Source: Delphinus delphis (taxonomy: Eukaryota; Chordata; Mammalia; Artiodactyla; Delphinidae). Taken from it: a stretch of DNA of 64,000 bases. The stretch is taken from the NCBI RefSeq assembly GCF_949987515.2, contig NC_082696.1:58124947-58188946 (forward strand), written 5' to 3'. Positions 11,276-22,860 of the stretch are shown here, piece after piece (positions within the stretch are counted from its first letter, which is position 1; each line of letters begins with the position of its first letter). The notes beneath the pieces are model-generated. The model was not told the origin of the DNA, searched no databases, and saw only the letters and a list, made by a program, of their open reading frames with translations. The translations under genes were made by a program, and so were the position numbers.

Positions 11276-12066
11276 CTCCTTGCTTCCCATGCTGTTCAAC
11301 ATTTACTTTTATTATCCACAGAATGCAGTTGGAAAAACTGTTTTAACTCACTGAGGTCCTCTTTCTCTCCTTGGGGGTGCAAAGTGAAGTAGGGGCAAAA
11401 GGCATCACTTAGTGTTTAAAGGAGGAAAAGAGTGAAGAAGAAAGGTCACTTGCTGATTAATGGACTACATTCTTCCAAGTCTTTTTTGTTAAGGCTAAAT
11501 TTGCTTCTATGTCTATAAAAGTCGTATCTTTAACTCTTTTTCATAACTGTCCTACTAAGAAAATTCAAAATTCTCCTTAGCTAAGTTTCGTATCCTCCTT
11601 TGTCCCCTTAATAATTATATTGACACATCCAACAATGGCAGACCATCTTATTTTAGCCCCACTCTCCTGGTGAGAATGACTAGAACAGGTGGACAAATGT
11701 CACAAATCATTTGTTTGCAGGCACTGGAAAACACTGAGGCAGCAAGGTCTTGAGGGACCAAGATCCTGCAGGGAGGGGAAGTCCAGAGAGGTGAACCTGA
11801 CATTGAATGCCAGGCACTTGCTTACCGAAGTGGCAGCTAGGAGGCCGAGGGGCTGAGCAGAAAGTGGTAGCTGAGAGCTCAGTAAAACCACAGCAGGCTT
11901 TCACAAGTATTGGGGAATAGTTTGGTGTTCAGGACCCACCAGGAGAAGGAGCTCTGGAAAACACCCCAGGACTTCAGCTGGGTCCCCTTAAAACTAATCT
12001 TTTTACTTGATTTTCTTCCTTTCGCCACTCAAGCTGCAATGAATAGCTGTTTGTAATAGGTTAACC
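11276..12066. other. Unique DNA, nothing recognised
   Basis: Only short frames are present (63-65 codons near 11700-11904) and no recognised repeat. Confidence 0.45.
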
Positions 12067-12081
12067 AAATCCTGCCATTCT

Positions 12082-12299
12082 TTTTTTTTTAATTTTTTTT
12101 TTTATTGGAGTATAGCTGCTTTACACTGCTGTATCAGTTTCTGCTGTGCAGCAAAGTGAATCAGCCATACATATACATATGTCCCCTCTTTTCTGGGTTA
12201 CCTTCCCATTTAGGTCACCACAGGGCACCAAGTAGAGTTCCCTGTGCTATATAGTAGGTTCTCATTAGTTATCTATTTTACACATAGTAGGGTATATAC
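12082..12299 (-). mobile_element. L1 LINE 3' end (cetartiodactyl type)
   Basis: The inverted L1 3' UTR starts with T-runs (A-tail), then ATTGGAGTATAGCTGCTTTA and AGTTTCTGCTGTGCAGCAAA. It is severely 5' truncated. A 15-base duplication AAATCC..CCATTCT flanks it (12067-12081 and 12300-12314, two mismatches), marking a target-primed insertion. Confidence 0.9.
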
Positions 12300-12412
12300 A
12301 AATCCCACCATTCTAAACAACTGATGGGGGCTGAAAAAAGCTACTATGTTGGTGAGGAGGAGGTGCTTCCTGGGAACAACAGCCCCTTCCTCTTAACCTA
12401 ATTGGCTGCAAC

Positions 12413-12616
12413 TTTTTTTTTTTTGCGGTACGCGGGCCTCTCACTGTTGTGGCCTCTCCCGTTGCGGAGCACAGGCTCCGGACGCACAGGTTCAGCAGCT
12501 ACGGCTCACGGGCCCAGCCGCTCCGCGGCATGTGGGATCTTCCCGGACCGGGGCACGAACCCGTGTCCCCTGCACCGGCAGGCGGACTCTCAACCACTGC
12601 GCCACCAGGGAAGCCC
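12413..12616 (-). mobile_element. CHR-type tRNA-Glu SINE, short form
   Basis: Inverted copy, T-tail at left, ending CACCAGGGAAGCCC at right. The perfect target duplication GGCTGCAACTTTT is at 12404-12416 and 12618-12630. Near consensus and therefore young. Confidence 0.95.
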
Positions 12617-12630
12617 AGGCTGCAACTTTT

Positions 12631-13254
12631 GGTAAATCATAATCTCTTCATCAAATTGTGAGATCAGAAAGAGGTCGAACAGAAGTGCAAGATTTTTATT
12701 CAGGCACTATAACCAAGTAAAAGTTTAGGTTGAGCTGCCAACTGCTTGGATATTTGTGGGCTGTTCGTAGAGAGCTATTACAAACATTGTTCATTAAATA
12801 AAAGAGAAGTCATAATATAACTTACAATAATATGTTTCTGCAAACTGTGTTGTATATCTTAGGTTGAATATTTTCAGAATGCCATCCATTGGATACTTTC
12901 TTTCTGTGTTGGGATACTACAGGAGGATATATTAGAGCATAACTGGAAATTTCTAAATGTACAATAGAATTGCTTTAGAATCCCAATGTTGAAAAGTATT
13001 TGGCTTAAGGTAGCACGCAGTTTTGCTTTATCGTCTTTCGTTTATGCATGAAAATTTGTTAGGACAGTGCTTTATCGGTTAGTGATTGGGGAAGATTTTG
13101 AGTCGAGGATATGTTGCTTCTGGTAGAACAGATAAACTGCAAGTAAGTAAAACGCACCAACGCATCTCTGTGTAATTTCCTGTGGCTTGAGCATCTATTC
13201 AAATGCAATAAGCAAGGAAAATGCAGTGCTGACTTGAAGGCTTAAACATTAAAA
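12631..13254. other. Unique DNA, nothing recognised
   Basis: AT-rich spacer without an ORF over 60 codons or a recognisable repeat. Confidence 0.45.
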
Positions 13255-14470
13255 CAAATCTTTTTATTTGGAAATCATTTCAAACTTACAGAAAACTTGC
13301 AAGAATTAGGATAGTATGAAGAACACCATAAAGTCTCTGGCCATATTTACCTATTGTTAACATTTTATCCCACTTGCTATATAATTTGTGCTCTGTCTCT
13401 TTACATGTACATATATTTATACTCTCCAATATGATATATGTAAATGTATATATGCTCAGACTAGTTTTTCTGGACCATTTAAGGGTAATTTACATATATT
13501 ATGGTCCTTTATCCCTAAATACTTCTGAGTATATTCTTAACACAGTGATATTTTCTTACGTAACCACAGTACCACTATCAGCTTCAGGAACTTTAACGTT
13601 GCCACAGTATTTTTGTCTAAGCTAGTGTCCACATTTTAATTTTGTTAATTGACCCAATAGAAGCCGTTATAGCATTTTCCCCCTCAATACAAGATCCAGT
13701 CTAGGGTCAAATATTGCGATCAGTTGTCATATCTCTTTAGCCTCCTTTAATCTAGAACATTTCCAGAACCTTTCTTTGTCCTTTTGACATTGGCATTTTT
13801 AAGGAACACAGGACTCCATCTTTTCTTAATGGAACATTTCTCATTTTGTCAGATGCTTCCTCCTGGTTGGAAGCAGGCTATGCATTCTCGGCCGAAATGT
13901 TCCCTGGGGGAAGTTGTGGTACATCCAGAGGCAAACCATGGGCACCTCCCCTCCTCGGTGGTGTTGCTTGTGGTCACTCAGTCAAGATATCTTCTGGTTT
14001 CTCCATTTTATAATTACCATATTTCCCCTTGCAACTAATAAGCGGTCTGTGGGTAAGCATTTTTTTTTTAACATCTTTATTGGAGTATAATTGCTTTACA
14101 ATGGTGTGTTAGTTTCTGCTGTATATCAAAGTGAATCAGCTACATGTATACATATATCCCCATATCCCCACATCCCCTCCCTCTTTCGTCTCCCTCCCAC
14201 CCTCCCTATCCCACCCCTCTAGGTGGTCACAAAGCACCGAGCTGATCTCCCTGTGCGATGCGGTCGCTTCCCACTAGCTAGCTATTTTACACTGGGTAAT
14301 GTAAATGTATATATGTCCATGCCACGCTCTCACTGCGTTGTGGGCAGGCATTTTAAGATCATGCAACTATCTTGCCCAGCATGGAAATTCCCTTTAGATT
14401 TCGCATCCATGGATGGTTCTTGCCTGATCCGATCTTCACTCTAATGATAATATGCAGGCTTTTTAATGGT
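13255..14470 (-). mobile_element. Old L1M (L1MB-like) 3' UTR, split
   Basis: The inverted L1M 3' region has TTTGGAAATCATTTCAAACT, CAGAAAACTTGCAAGAAT, CCTCCTTTAATCTAGAACAT, TCATTTTGTCAGATGCTTCC and, beyond a younger insertion, CATCCATGGATGGTTCTTGC. It is interrupted at 14064-14341. No coding part survives. Confidence 0.85.
14064..14341 (-). mobile_element. Younger L1 3' end nested in the older L1
   Basis: It reads TTTATTGGAGTATAATTGCT, AGTTTCTGCTGTATATCAAA and CACAAAGCACCGAGCTGATC. An imperfect duplication GGGTAAGCATTTT / GGGCAGGCATTTT (14051-14063, 14342-14354) flanks it, and the older L1 resumes on the right. Confidence 0.88.
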
Positions 14471-15199
14471 AAATATTAGGCAGTGAGCAGGTCATTAGTT
14501 TTAGAATGTGTGTAGCCAATAGCCAGCGACAGCTTTGAAAGAGTAAAATCCCTTTTTCTTTTCTTTACAGTCCAGGACACCAGATCCTGTGGAAGTTAAA
14601 CCCATTTTTCCTGGCCAGCTAACACCCCTCTGAGATTTAGATGAATGGGCTCCCTCTCTCCCCTTGCGTTCCACCTGTCTTTCACTGCCTGACCTCAGGC
14701 TTGGTGAGGGTGGCGTTGATGGTGACTCATTACAGAGCTCAGAAATGAGTTTATTACCTGTTTTCTCTCCTCCTAGCCCCATCACAATGGATTGATCTAC
14801 ACCTGGGATTCTCAGGGTCTCCTTTGCTTAACTTGGCAGCTGGTTTCTCCTCCCTTGACCCCTCACCCTTAGAAAGGGAATGGAGTGGGCGGGCAGAAAC
14901 ACCAACTTGGCAAGTATTGACAGAACTGCGTGTAGACAGGATAAATAAATACATAAATAAAAGGAGGCAGGCAGCCAACTCGGAGGAGCTTGCAGTCCTG
15001 CCCCCTGCCGGGACTCTGCACTTTGAGGCCCCCAATTCGCACATTACAAGTAGATAAGTGGGGAGATAGTGATGCTGCACCTCTCTGCCTTGGGGGTGGT
15101 TGCTTTTCCTGGGGCAGAAACTATCTGTGCTCCCCAGTAAGTCCAGGAACAATCTCCACTTATTATACCAGCTCCAAACCCAGGACTGTTTACAGCCTC
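14471..15199. other. Unique DNA with overlapping chance ORFs
   Basis: A 132-codon frame on the minus strand (14754-15152) overlaps two plus-strand frames (77 and 75 codons). No domain, signal or splice logic was found. An ATAAATA-rich patch lies at about 14940-14962. Confidence 0.4.
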
Positions 15200-15861
15200 A
15201 CACCGACCAGACACTAACCCTCACTCATTACTGTCACCGTGGGGACTGATCTGCACCATGCTCGCCTCGCATGGGGCCCACATTTTCATCCAGTAAAATC
15301 GCATGTTGTTAACTCAATATATACAGCGTAAACAGCATGAGTAATGGACTCTTTAATCCTTACTTCTCCAAATTAGATTTCCATTTTATCCTTCTCCCCT
15401 TTCCTCTCTTTTAAAACAATTTCTTCTCAGCGCCAAGCAGAATAGATGTTGTCCAAACCTTAGCTCTAAGCAGCTTCTGTGGTGTTTCCATTCCGCTACC
15501 AATTTCGGGGTGGATTGATTGTGTTTCTTCCCCTGGTCACTTCACACGTAACTCGGGAGAAATCAGTATCATCCCTGGCACAGGGAAAGAGATGGGCCTG
15601 TTGACACTGAGTACGGAAATGGAGTGAAAACTTCATGTCTGATTAAACTCCTATCTGTAATATCAGAGCATGAAGACACACTCACAGCCTGGCCCTTTTT
15701 CTCAGTCTTCCTCTCGAAACAGATTTACTGGGTTGGAATTATTTTTGGTATTAAATCAGAAACCGGCAATATTAAATCAGCTTCGAGGATGGAGTTTGTC
15801 AAAGACTGGTGTGGGACATTAAGAAGCCTTTGTTAATATATGTAGTTTTTTTTTTCTTTTT
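15200..15861. other. Unique DNA, possible conserved non-coding block
   Basis: It contains no gene or repeat. TAAT-like and AT-rich motifs (GAGTAATGGACTC, CTTTAATCCTTAC, CAAATTAGATTTCC) suggest a possible regulatory element, but only cross-species comparison could tell. Confidence 0.25.
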
Positions 15862-16245
15862 TTGAGATTTAATTTATAAACATTAAAACACAGAGATCTT
15901 GGGCTTCCCTGGTGGCGCAGTGGTTGAGAGTCCGGCTGCCGATGCAGGGGACACGGGTTCGTGCCCCGGTCCGGGAGGATCCCACATGCCGCGGAGAGGC
16001 TGGGCCCGTGAGCCATGGCCGCTGAGCCTGCGTGTCCGGAGCCTGTGCTCTGCAACGGGAGAGGCCACAACAGTGAGAGGGCCCCGTACAGCAAAAAAAC
16101 AAACAACAACAACAAAAAAACAGAGATCTTAAGCGTACATGATGTATTTTGACAATTGTATGCAACTATGAAACCAACATTTAAATAATTATAAAGCATA
16201 TTCACATTATCCCACAATGTTCTCTCTTTATCTTTTGTCAATCTC
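15862..16245 (-). mobile_element. Old L1M 3' UTR fragment, split by a SINE
   Basis: It reads TTTGAGATTTAATTTATAAA on the left of the SINE and ATCTTAAGCGTACATGATGT, ATTTTGACAATTGTATGCAA on the right. This matches the inverted 3' region of L1M elements. The SINE at 15901-16119 sits inside it. Confidence 0.65.
15901..16119 (+). mobile_element. CHR-type tRNA-Glu SINE, short form
   Basis: Starts GGGCTTCCCTGGTGGCGCAG with B box GGTTCGTGCC. The A-tail is broken up as (AAC)n-like sequence. The perfect duplication ACAGAGATCTT is at 15890-15900 and 16120-16130. Confidence 0.96.
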
Positions 16246-16819
16246 CTTGTGGAGAAAACCAACTACTCCTCTGATTTTTTTCATTATATATTCCCTTTGC
16301 TTGTTCTTGAAAACACTTGTTAACTTATGGTGGAAGTCAATAAAATAGAAAACAAAGAGGAAACAAAGCCAAATTTGATTCCTTAAAGCGTACAGCAAAA
16401 TTCTCAAACCAAGGTTGAGGAAAGGTGACAAAGCATAGGAGTTCAAGAGGGAACATTACTACAGATCCTACACGTATCAAAAGAGTAATAAGAGTAATAA
16501 GTTCATAAAACATTATGAACCCCTTTATGCCAATCAATTCGATAAGCTAAATGAAAAATATACGTAGTTTTATACAGCATGCCGACAAATACACCTAAGG
16601 GTCGTACCGAGGAGCGTCAGCTTGTTAAATTTTCATTATTCCAGAGGTAGGCAAGTAAAACCAAATGGACCGGACCTGCGTTGGCTGTTAGGATGGTCAG
16701 CCTGCAGACACTGACTGTCCCTTCTTCCTGAAGGTTTAGAAATGGTCACCCACATTTCTAAAGTACCACGGCTCTGAATACACACACATACACACTTTTG
16801 CGTCCTATGGATAACTGGA
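16246..16819. other. Unique DNA, nothing recognised
   Basis: AT-rich spacer with only short minus-strand frames and a small ACAC patch near 16782-16796. Confidence 0.45.
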
Positions 16820-17032
16820 TTCCACGTGCACATCCAGTCCTGACTCTGCCCCTACGTGCTAGGTAACCTTGGCCAAGTTCCTCATTTCATCATCTGTAAA
16901 CTAGGGACAATCATGAACCCTACCTTGCAAGGCTGTCCTAGGCACTGAATGTGTTAATGCATGTGAAGTGCTAGCATGGCGCCTGGCACATATACTAAAC
17001 ATGCAATAACTGTTAGTTCTTGTTATCAGAGA
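16820..17032 (+). mobile_element. MIR SINE
   Basis: Well-preserved MIR order: CTGACTCTGCCCCTACGTGC, CCTTGGCCAAGTTCCTCATT, CATCATCTGTAAACTAGGG, GCGCCTGGCACATATACTA and AATAACTGTTAGTTCTTG. Confidence 0.88.
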
Positions 17033-18330
17033 GGAAGTTTAGTAAAGAGTGGATGAATTCAGCTGTGGCTCAGATGATCCTGATCTGAAACCACAGTCTT
17101 AAAAAAAAAAAAAAACAATTAAAAGCTCTAGATAAAACCAGATTGATCTATATCAACTGTCAAGGTGGCCAAGATAATAGATGGGTTAGCCTGTGATCCA
17201 TTCATTTCATGAATTTAAATCTATCTTAAGAATTTCTATAGAAATACCTTAACAATGTATCTCTTTACTGTCACCCCCAGATCTTAAAGAGATAGATGCA
17301 ATATTTTCTCTTCCAGATGCTTCTTTCTTTGGATGGCTTATTTTTTTAACAAATGAAAGCCTTGATTAACGTGTTTGGAGAGATGAAAGCCTTCCTTAAT
17401 GAAAAGTTCTTAGTGGGAAATAAGTTGCAGCTCGCTACTGTGTGTGCTTTCCATCGTACCAGGCAGGCCTTCGGAGTCCTGTGTAGGAGGCTGTCTATGC
17501 ACTGCGGCGGCCCTGGTCCTCCTGGCTGCAGCATTTGCTCCTGCCACACACCGTCACATGTGTCTCTTCCTCATTTTAGTGATAGATTATCTGTGTAGAA
17601 GGGAGAAGGGCATGTGAGCTGGTCTGGTGCCCAGGGCCAAGCAGAGCCCCCGAGAGCACCACTTCCGGGGGAGTGGGAGGCCGGCCATGGCCAGGCTTGT
17701 CTGTTCCTGCAACACGTTGTCACTCCAGCAACGCCTATCACTTTGCACCGTCCAGGCGTTTTTCAAACACGGGCAAAATACCTTTGTCAGAAAAGCAGAT
17801 GTTCCTATCCTCACTTTGTACAGAAGGAGATAAAGGTGGAAGAAAGGAGAAGATTCACCTCATCCCCAGCCCTACCTGTGCTAGCACTGGCAGAGGAACC
17901 AATTCCTGGAGGTGGAAGGGGTCCATTTCGGCATTTTCCGCACCTGGGTGCCTAAGGCTTCCTTTGTGAGTTCATTACCTGTCAATCAGTTTATAACCAA
18001 GTGACAAAATGACCATGTCCAAAAAAAACACCTTTACGTGCGTATGGAGTCTTCTGAGTTGCAGTTTCAAAATCTCCTATGTGGCTCTGTTAGAGCAACA
18101 GGATCACTGAAGAACAAGTGTGTGCCCATGACCTTAAAGAGCTGTGTCCATCCATGAAGGTCCAAACAAGAGGAGATCCAAGAGGGGCCAGAACAAGATG
18201 GAGACAGCTGCCCATCCTGAGGTTCTGAATTTCCCGAAGTTTGATAGTGTTACAGCATGACTGGTCACCTGTGGTGACTCCTCTGGTCTTTAGAGAGACA
18301 ATGACTATAAGGTCAGCTTTGGTCTCCTCA
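17033..18330. other. Unique DNA
   Basis: A poly-A run lies at 17101-17115. Frames of 67-113 codons (17346-17969) overlap on both strands and all three plus frames, a pattern of GC-rich chance ORFs. ATGAAAGCCTT occurs twice within 40 bases (about 17355 and 17383). Confidence 0.4.
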
Positions 18331-18500
18331 TTTGCCTTATTATTATCACGTGCGCTCTCCCCTCCCCCTCTCGCCCTCCCTCCTTCCGGGAGCAAAGGCC
18401 CCGCATGAGGTGAGTCGCCTCCCAGGACATTGTGGAGCTCAGGGCTGCAGGGGCGCGTTAGCAGACGGGCGGCCTTACAAGTGGCGCAGGACTTCCGTCC
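18331..18500 (+). other. GC-rich patch with consensus splice donor, possible exon
   Basis: A pyrimidine-rich stretch (about 18350-18385), a CACGTG E-box near 18348, and GAG|GTGAGT at 18407-18415, a full-consensus 5' splice site. No homology is recognised, so this could be a non-coding first exon or chance. Confidence 0.15.
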
Positions 18501-20292
18501 TAGTCCATCCACTTCAGACCCTGCAGCAGATTTAATGACCAGGCATGTGATGTGTCATTGTCTAGCAATGTGTCATTTTCTCAGAAACTAAATTTGGTTT
18601 AAATGAGGGTAAAGTTTCCGTAGTTGTTGTCCAGGGTCTTGTCAAAGTGTCCTTGTCCCGAAGTCAAGGAAGATGAATAAAGTGTGAAATTCATCCAGTT
18701 TTTATTAATTGGAGATATGTCCTCTCTGTATCCAGACCACCGCTCTCTCTCCCTCAGTGTCGCTTGTACCTATCCCTAGGGTCAGTGCCATCTGGCTTAT
18801 AACTTCAGGGCCAGGGCGAGGTCCACTGAAATGGAGCTGAATAGCATCTTACATGCGGATGTGATTATTCTGATGAAGTCCTAGCTGTGGCTCCTCTATG
18901 GTAAGGATGTAGTAAGGTGAATTCTCCCTAACTTCAGTGAGTTTATATTTAATTCTGTACCTTGACTCCCTTTTGGAAGTGGGAAAAATAGATACAGAAA
19001 ATATCAAAATTCTAAAAAATAGAATACAGTAGTTAAATAAGGGTTAAGTAGTTTAAAAAGTGAAATCCAGTGCTTGTTTCTGAGTAGGTAATGAATTTAG
19101 TGCATATCATGACTCTGTGGGTCAGAGGTGTGCTGAAATTCAGTTGGTTTTACTTTGGACTTTAGGAAACACCTTTTTAACAAAGGAAATCTGTCCTTTA
19201 ACTATGCCTGAATAGCAAAGCATTTGTATTGATATTGCAAATATGGGTTAGTGCCAAAGAGTCCCAATAACGGCATTTGTGGCATGGTTTGGTGACTGAA
19301 GAATATTATGTCAGGTGGTTAGTCAACTGATGCCCATGGGTTGAATTGATTTCTTGTGTGTGGGGGGTGTGTGAGCTGCATTAATTTAAACTCCCCTACG
19401 GTTTATCCGGCTTTGATTTTCCATAAAACATGTGCTATTCCCTCATAAATTCAGCAGACCCTGTAAGGAAGGGTAAGCCGCTCAAAAGGTACAGAAGAGA
19501 GTCCAAGTTGACCCTTGGTGTGGTCACCTCTGTGCTGTTGTGTTGCCTCAAGATCTGGAATAAATGAAAGGATGCCGCCAAGGCCAGTGCCTTGTAATTT
19601 TATCCAAACTGCTCATAGTGACAAGTCTCGGGAACCGTGAGTAAAATACAGCACTCATGTAGGAAATAGGAGGTGTGGCAGTCCTTTTTTAAGGTACCTA
19701 ATTTTAAATTCCTTCTTTGTCCAGCAGGGGACAGTCTGACACCAGAGTTGTTTATGAAAGGAGCGGAAAAAGAGCTCTCAATCTGTAGTCACTCAGCTGT
19801 CTTCACTGGAGGGAGAGCCCTCCAGACCCAGACAGATCTTGCTACCTTGGTGAATCAGACCTGTCACTCAAACATAATGTTAAGTGGTATTAGCACAAAG
19901 GCAACCGCTCGGCTGTTTTAAACTGTCTTAACTGCAGGTAAAAGAAAGATAACCTTAAGTCTCATGCATGAGCATCTCATGCTCTGACAGATCCACGTGT
20001 CTCTGCTTTCCAAGTGTGTGTACACTTGGGAGTCTGTCCTTTAAGGTTAGGATGTTGGCCCCAGAGCCTTCACTGTTCAATCATTGCTCTGATGGGGGCT
20101 GTCACTACGGCAGTGGAAAGTTTCCCCGCTCCTGCTGTCTTCTCGGTGGCTGAACCCAAGATTGGACCCCTTTTCTAGTTAAAGACAAGATGGTTTCCAA
20201 TGTGCAAAACTGTTCTTAGATGTTAGAAACTTGAACACGTGCAGCATCTACTGATTCCTAGAAAACAAAATGGTCTATGTATAAACTTGAGT
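18501..20292. other. Unique DNA, nothing recognised
   Basis: No repeat or gene was identified. The longest frame (82 codons, 19673-19921) has no recognisable features. Confidence 0.45.
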
Positions 20293-20886
20293 GTCTAGAT
20301 TTGTATTGTCCAACACGGTAGCCACTAGCCACATGTGACTTTTAATTTAAATTCATTAAAACTAAATATGATTAAACATTCCCTTCCTTAGTCACACTAG
20401 AACATTTTATTTAATTAATTTATTTTTACACTACACACATTTTTTTAAACTTTTAATTTTATTTCATTATTTTTTCTTAATTTAATTTATTTATCTGTTT
20501 ATTTATTGGCTGCATTGGGTCTTCATTGCTGTGCGCGGGCTTTCTCCAGGTGTGGCAAGTGGGGGCTACTCTTCCTTGCGGTGCACGGGCTTCTCATTGT
20601 GGTAGCTTCTCTTGTTGCGGACCACGGGCTCTAGAGCACAGGCTCAGTAGTTGTGGCTCATGGGCTTAGTTGCTTTGCAGCATGTGGGATCTTTCCGGAC
20701 CAGGGCTCGAACCCGTGTCCCCTGCATTGGCAGGCGGATTCTTAACCACTGTGCCACCAGGGAAGCCCCCTAGACACATTTTAATGTTCAATAGCTATGG
20801 GCAGTGAGTGGCTATCGGATTGGACTGTGCAGATATAGAACGTTTCCATCATCTCAGAAAGTTCTGTTGAACTGAACTGGTCTAGA
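20293..20886. mobile_element. hAT-Charlie-type MITE, split by a SINE
   Basis: Left part: TTGTATTGTCCAACACGGTA, GCCACTAGCCACATGTGACT. Right part: GTGGCTATCGGATTGGACTG, CATCATCTCAGAAAGTTCTG and an end TCTAGA. This is a palindromic non-autonomous hAT element interrupted by the SINE at 20444-20769. Confidence 0.75.
20444..20769 (-). mobile_element. CHR-type SINE, long form, single-unit variant
   Basis: Inverted, with a long interrupted A-tail on the left, then GGCTGCATTGGGTCTTCATT and the 5' end on the right (CCACCAGGGAAGCCCC). The B box reads GGTTCGAGCCC. Target duplication CTA(C/G)ACACATTTT is at 20431-20443 and 20770-20782, one mismatch. Confidence 0.93.
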
Positions 20887-22549
20887 GGAAATATGTGGGT
20901 TCTTATGCTGGGTCCTGAAATAGAACAAAACAAAAGTTCCCCCCTCCACGCTACTATTTCCATTAGCTACCTCACCAGGGTAAGTGCTGGAAGGGGACTT
21001 TTCCTTTGTAGGGGGATCTAGTCCAGCTCTCTCTATATGGACTTAAACTACTGATAGTGTGGTGAAAAATGTCTGTGTCTACAGGGAGGGACAGTCCCTA
21101 AATGCCACCTTCTTTGCGACTGCTTTAGTGCAGTCAGCTAAATACGGGCAGCAGAGAACACTGGGCTTTTTTATTAAAAAAATAACTGGAAAGAAGAGAG
21201 AAATTAGACTGTAAGTGAGCCTCATGCAGTCTTTTTTCCGGCAGCATTTCTTCCACCTGAAGTGTTAGAAAAGGAGACTGATCTTGGGAAAGAAAAAGGC
21301 CGTCAACCTGGTACACATTTTTGTAGTTCCTACAAACCCTTCGCCATGCTCATTTTTTCTTTTTTTAACTTCTCTCCTAGTTCCTTATCAAAAACTAAGG
21401 TTTTTGTAACACTTGGACAGTGTTTAAATGAGAACACTTATTTAAAAGACCGGAAAACTGATTTCTGGGCTAACTGAAAAGAACTGAGAGAAGTACAATT
21501 AGTGTAATGATTAATGGCACTGCCTTTCTCTCTCAAAAATGTCCCAATTGGGGTGATAAATTATACGGTCATGTGTATGTTGTGTAACAAATCCTAAATG
21601 TTTACAAATTGACTAAATTTAGGAATCTCGTTCTTTATATTTTAGTTTGAATTTTCCTCTGAATTGCCATAAAGCTGACTTTCAGCATCTCCAGGTCTGT
21701 TTTCCCCTCTCTGCTCTGATCAAAAATTTATCACCCCAGAAAGTCTCCCATCTCCTTTCAGACCCCATTCTTATTCCTTTTTCTTTTCCTGGGGCATCAT
21801 CGTAAAACTCCGAGAGGATTCCGTGATTCTGTTTGGATTTACATACGTCTGAAAGAACATCAGTCTTGTCACCGTAAAACCGTGCTTTTGTTGTGATGTG
21901 GAATTTTTTTTTTTTTTTACCCATTTAACCAGTTCTGTGCTTTTGTGCCGCAGTTTTTCCATGTGTTAAGCCGGGATGTCGATGCTTGAAAACACCTCAC
22001 AAGAATGTGATGGGGAGAAACGTGGTCCGTGTTTTCAAAAAAAAAAGTGCTTTGAAGTTGCTAGATGAAAGATATTGCCACCATCCAAAGCATTACTTAA
22101 GAAAGACACCAAATTGTTTTACATATGTGTATCGCTTAACATCTTGAAAACACAACTGTTCTGAAAATAATTTGCCCTTCCTGCCTTATTATGAGCCACC
22201 ACACTAGTGACTTAGGAGAATATCCGTGGACACGCATGCCCTCATGAAGAGCTAGCTGTGCTGGTTGTAGGGTCTTCCCTTTCCTCTCAAATACCTGCAG
22301 ATAGAGAAAGAGGGGCAGATTTTGTCAGGGTACCCTAAGTCAGCAGCCTCTGATAGAAAGACAGCTGCCGAAAGCCTTGACTGGGGTGTGCGTGATTTCA
22401 TTTGCATTTTGATTTCTGCGATTTCACTGAAGGCACGGATTGTCTATGCCAAATATCCCTGGCCTACCAAGGGATGCCAGGTAGAACTGCCCAGGGCAGC
22501 TTGCCTTATGAGGACCGCCACGGCGGCACAACCGGTGCATCCCTAAACA
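20887..22549. other. Unique DNA, nothing recognised
   Basis: T-rich run at about 21906-21920. Only short ORFs up to 80 codons, without features. Confidence 0.45.
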
Positions 22550-22860
22550 TTCAGTAATAAAAAAAATCTGTTGTTCTTTGGTCGCCAGGATTTAACAAGC
22601 CTAATCCCTAGGAGAGGCGATAAAAATTCATTAATCTAATTAAATACTTCTTATTGCCAAAGTGACTTTGTTGAGTAGCTTTGCTGAAGGATAAGTGCAA
22701 AGTAAAATGGGGTCCCAGCAGAGAAACAAACGTTAGACTTGAGCAAGCTGGTGCACGCTTCATTAAACTCATAATTATCCTTTGGTTCTAAGTAGCTGCT
22801 AATATTTAATGAGTATCCAAGATAATTTAAAGAAAATGTTTACTAATGAGGTACAAACAG
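22550..22860. other. Possible conserved non-coding element
   Basis: Repeat-free block crowded with homeodomain-like cores: TTCATTAATCTAATTAAATA, CATTAAACTCATAATTATCC, AATATTTAATGAG and GATAATTTAAAG, plus GGTCGCCAGG. There is no ORF. Composition resembles developmental enhancers; this is inference only. Confidence 0.25.

Noticed and set aside
14754..15152. 132-codon minus-strand ORF with a hydrophobic stretch (LLLFMYLFIL)
   Set aside because: No domain, overlapped by plus-strand ORFs, and the hydrophobic run comes from an ATAAATA-rich patch.
15819..16262. 147-codon minus-strand ORF
   Set aside because: It runs through the antisense SINE at 15901-16119 and an L1 relic.
18090..18512. 140-codon minus-strand ORF
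   Set aside because: No recognisable family, compositionally unremarkable and no splice or promoter support.
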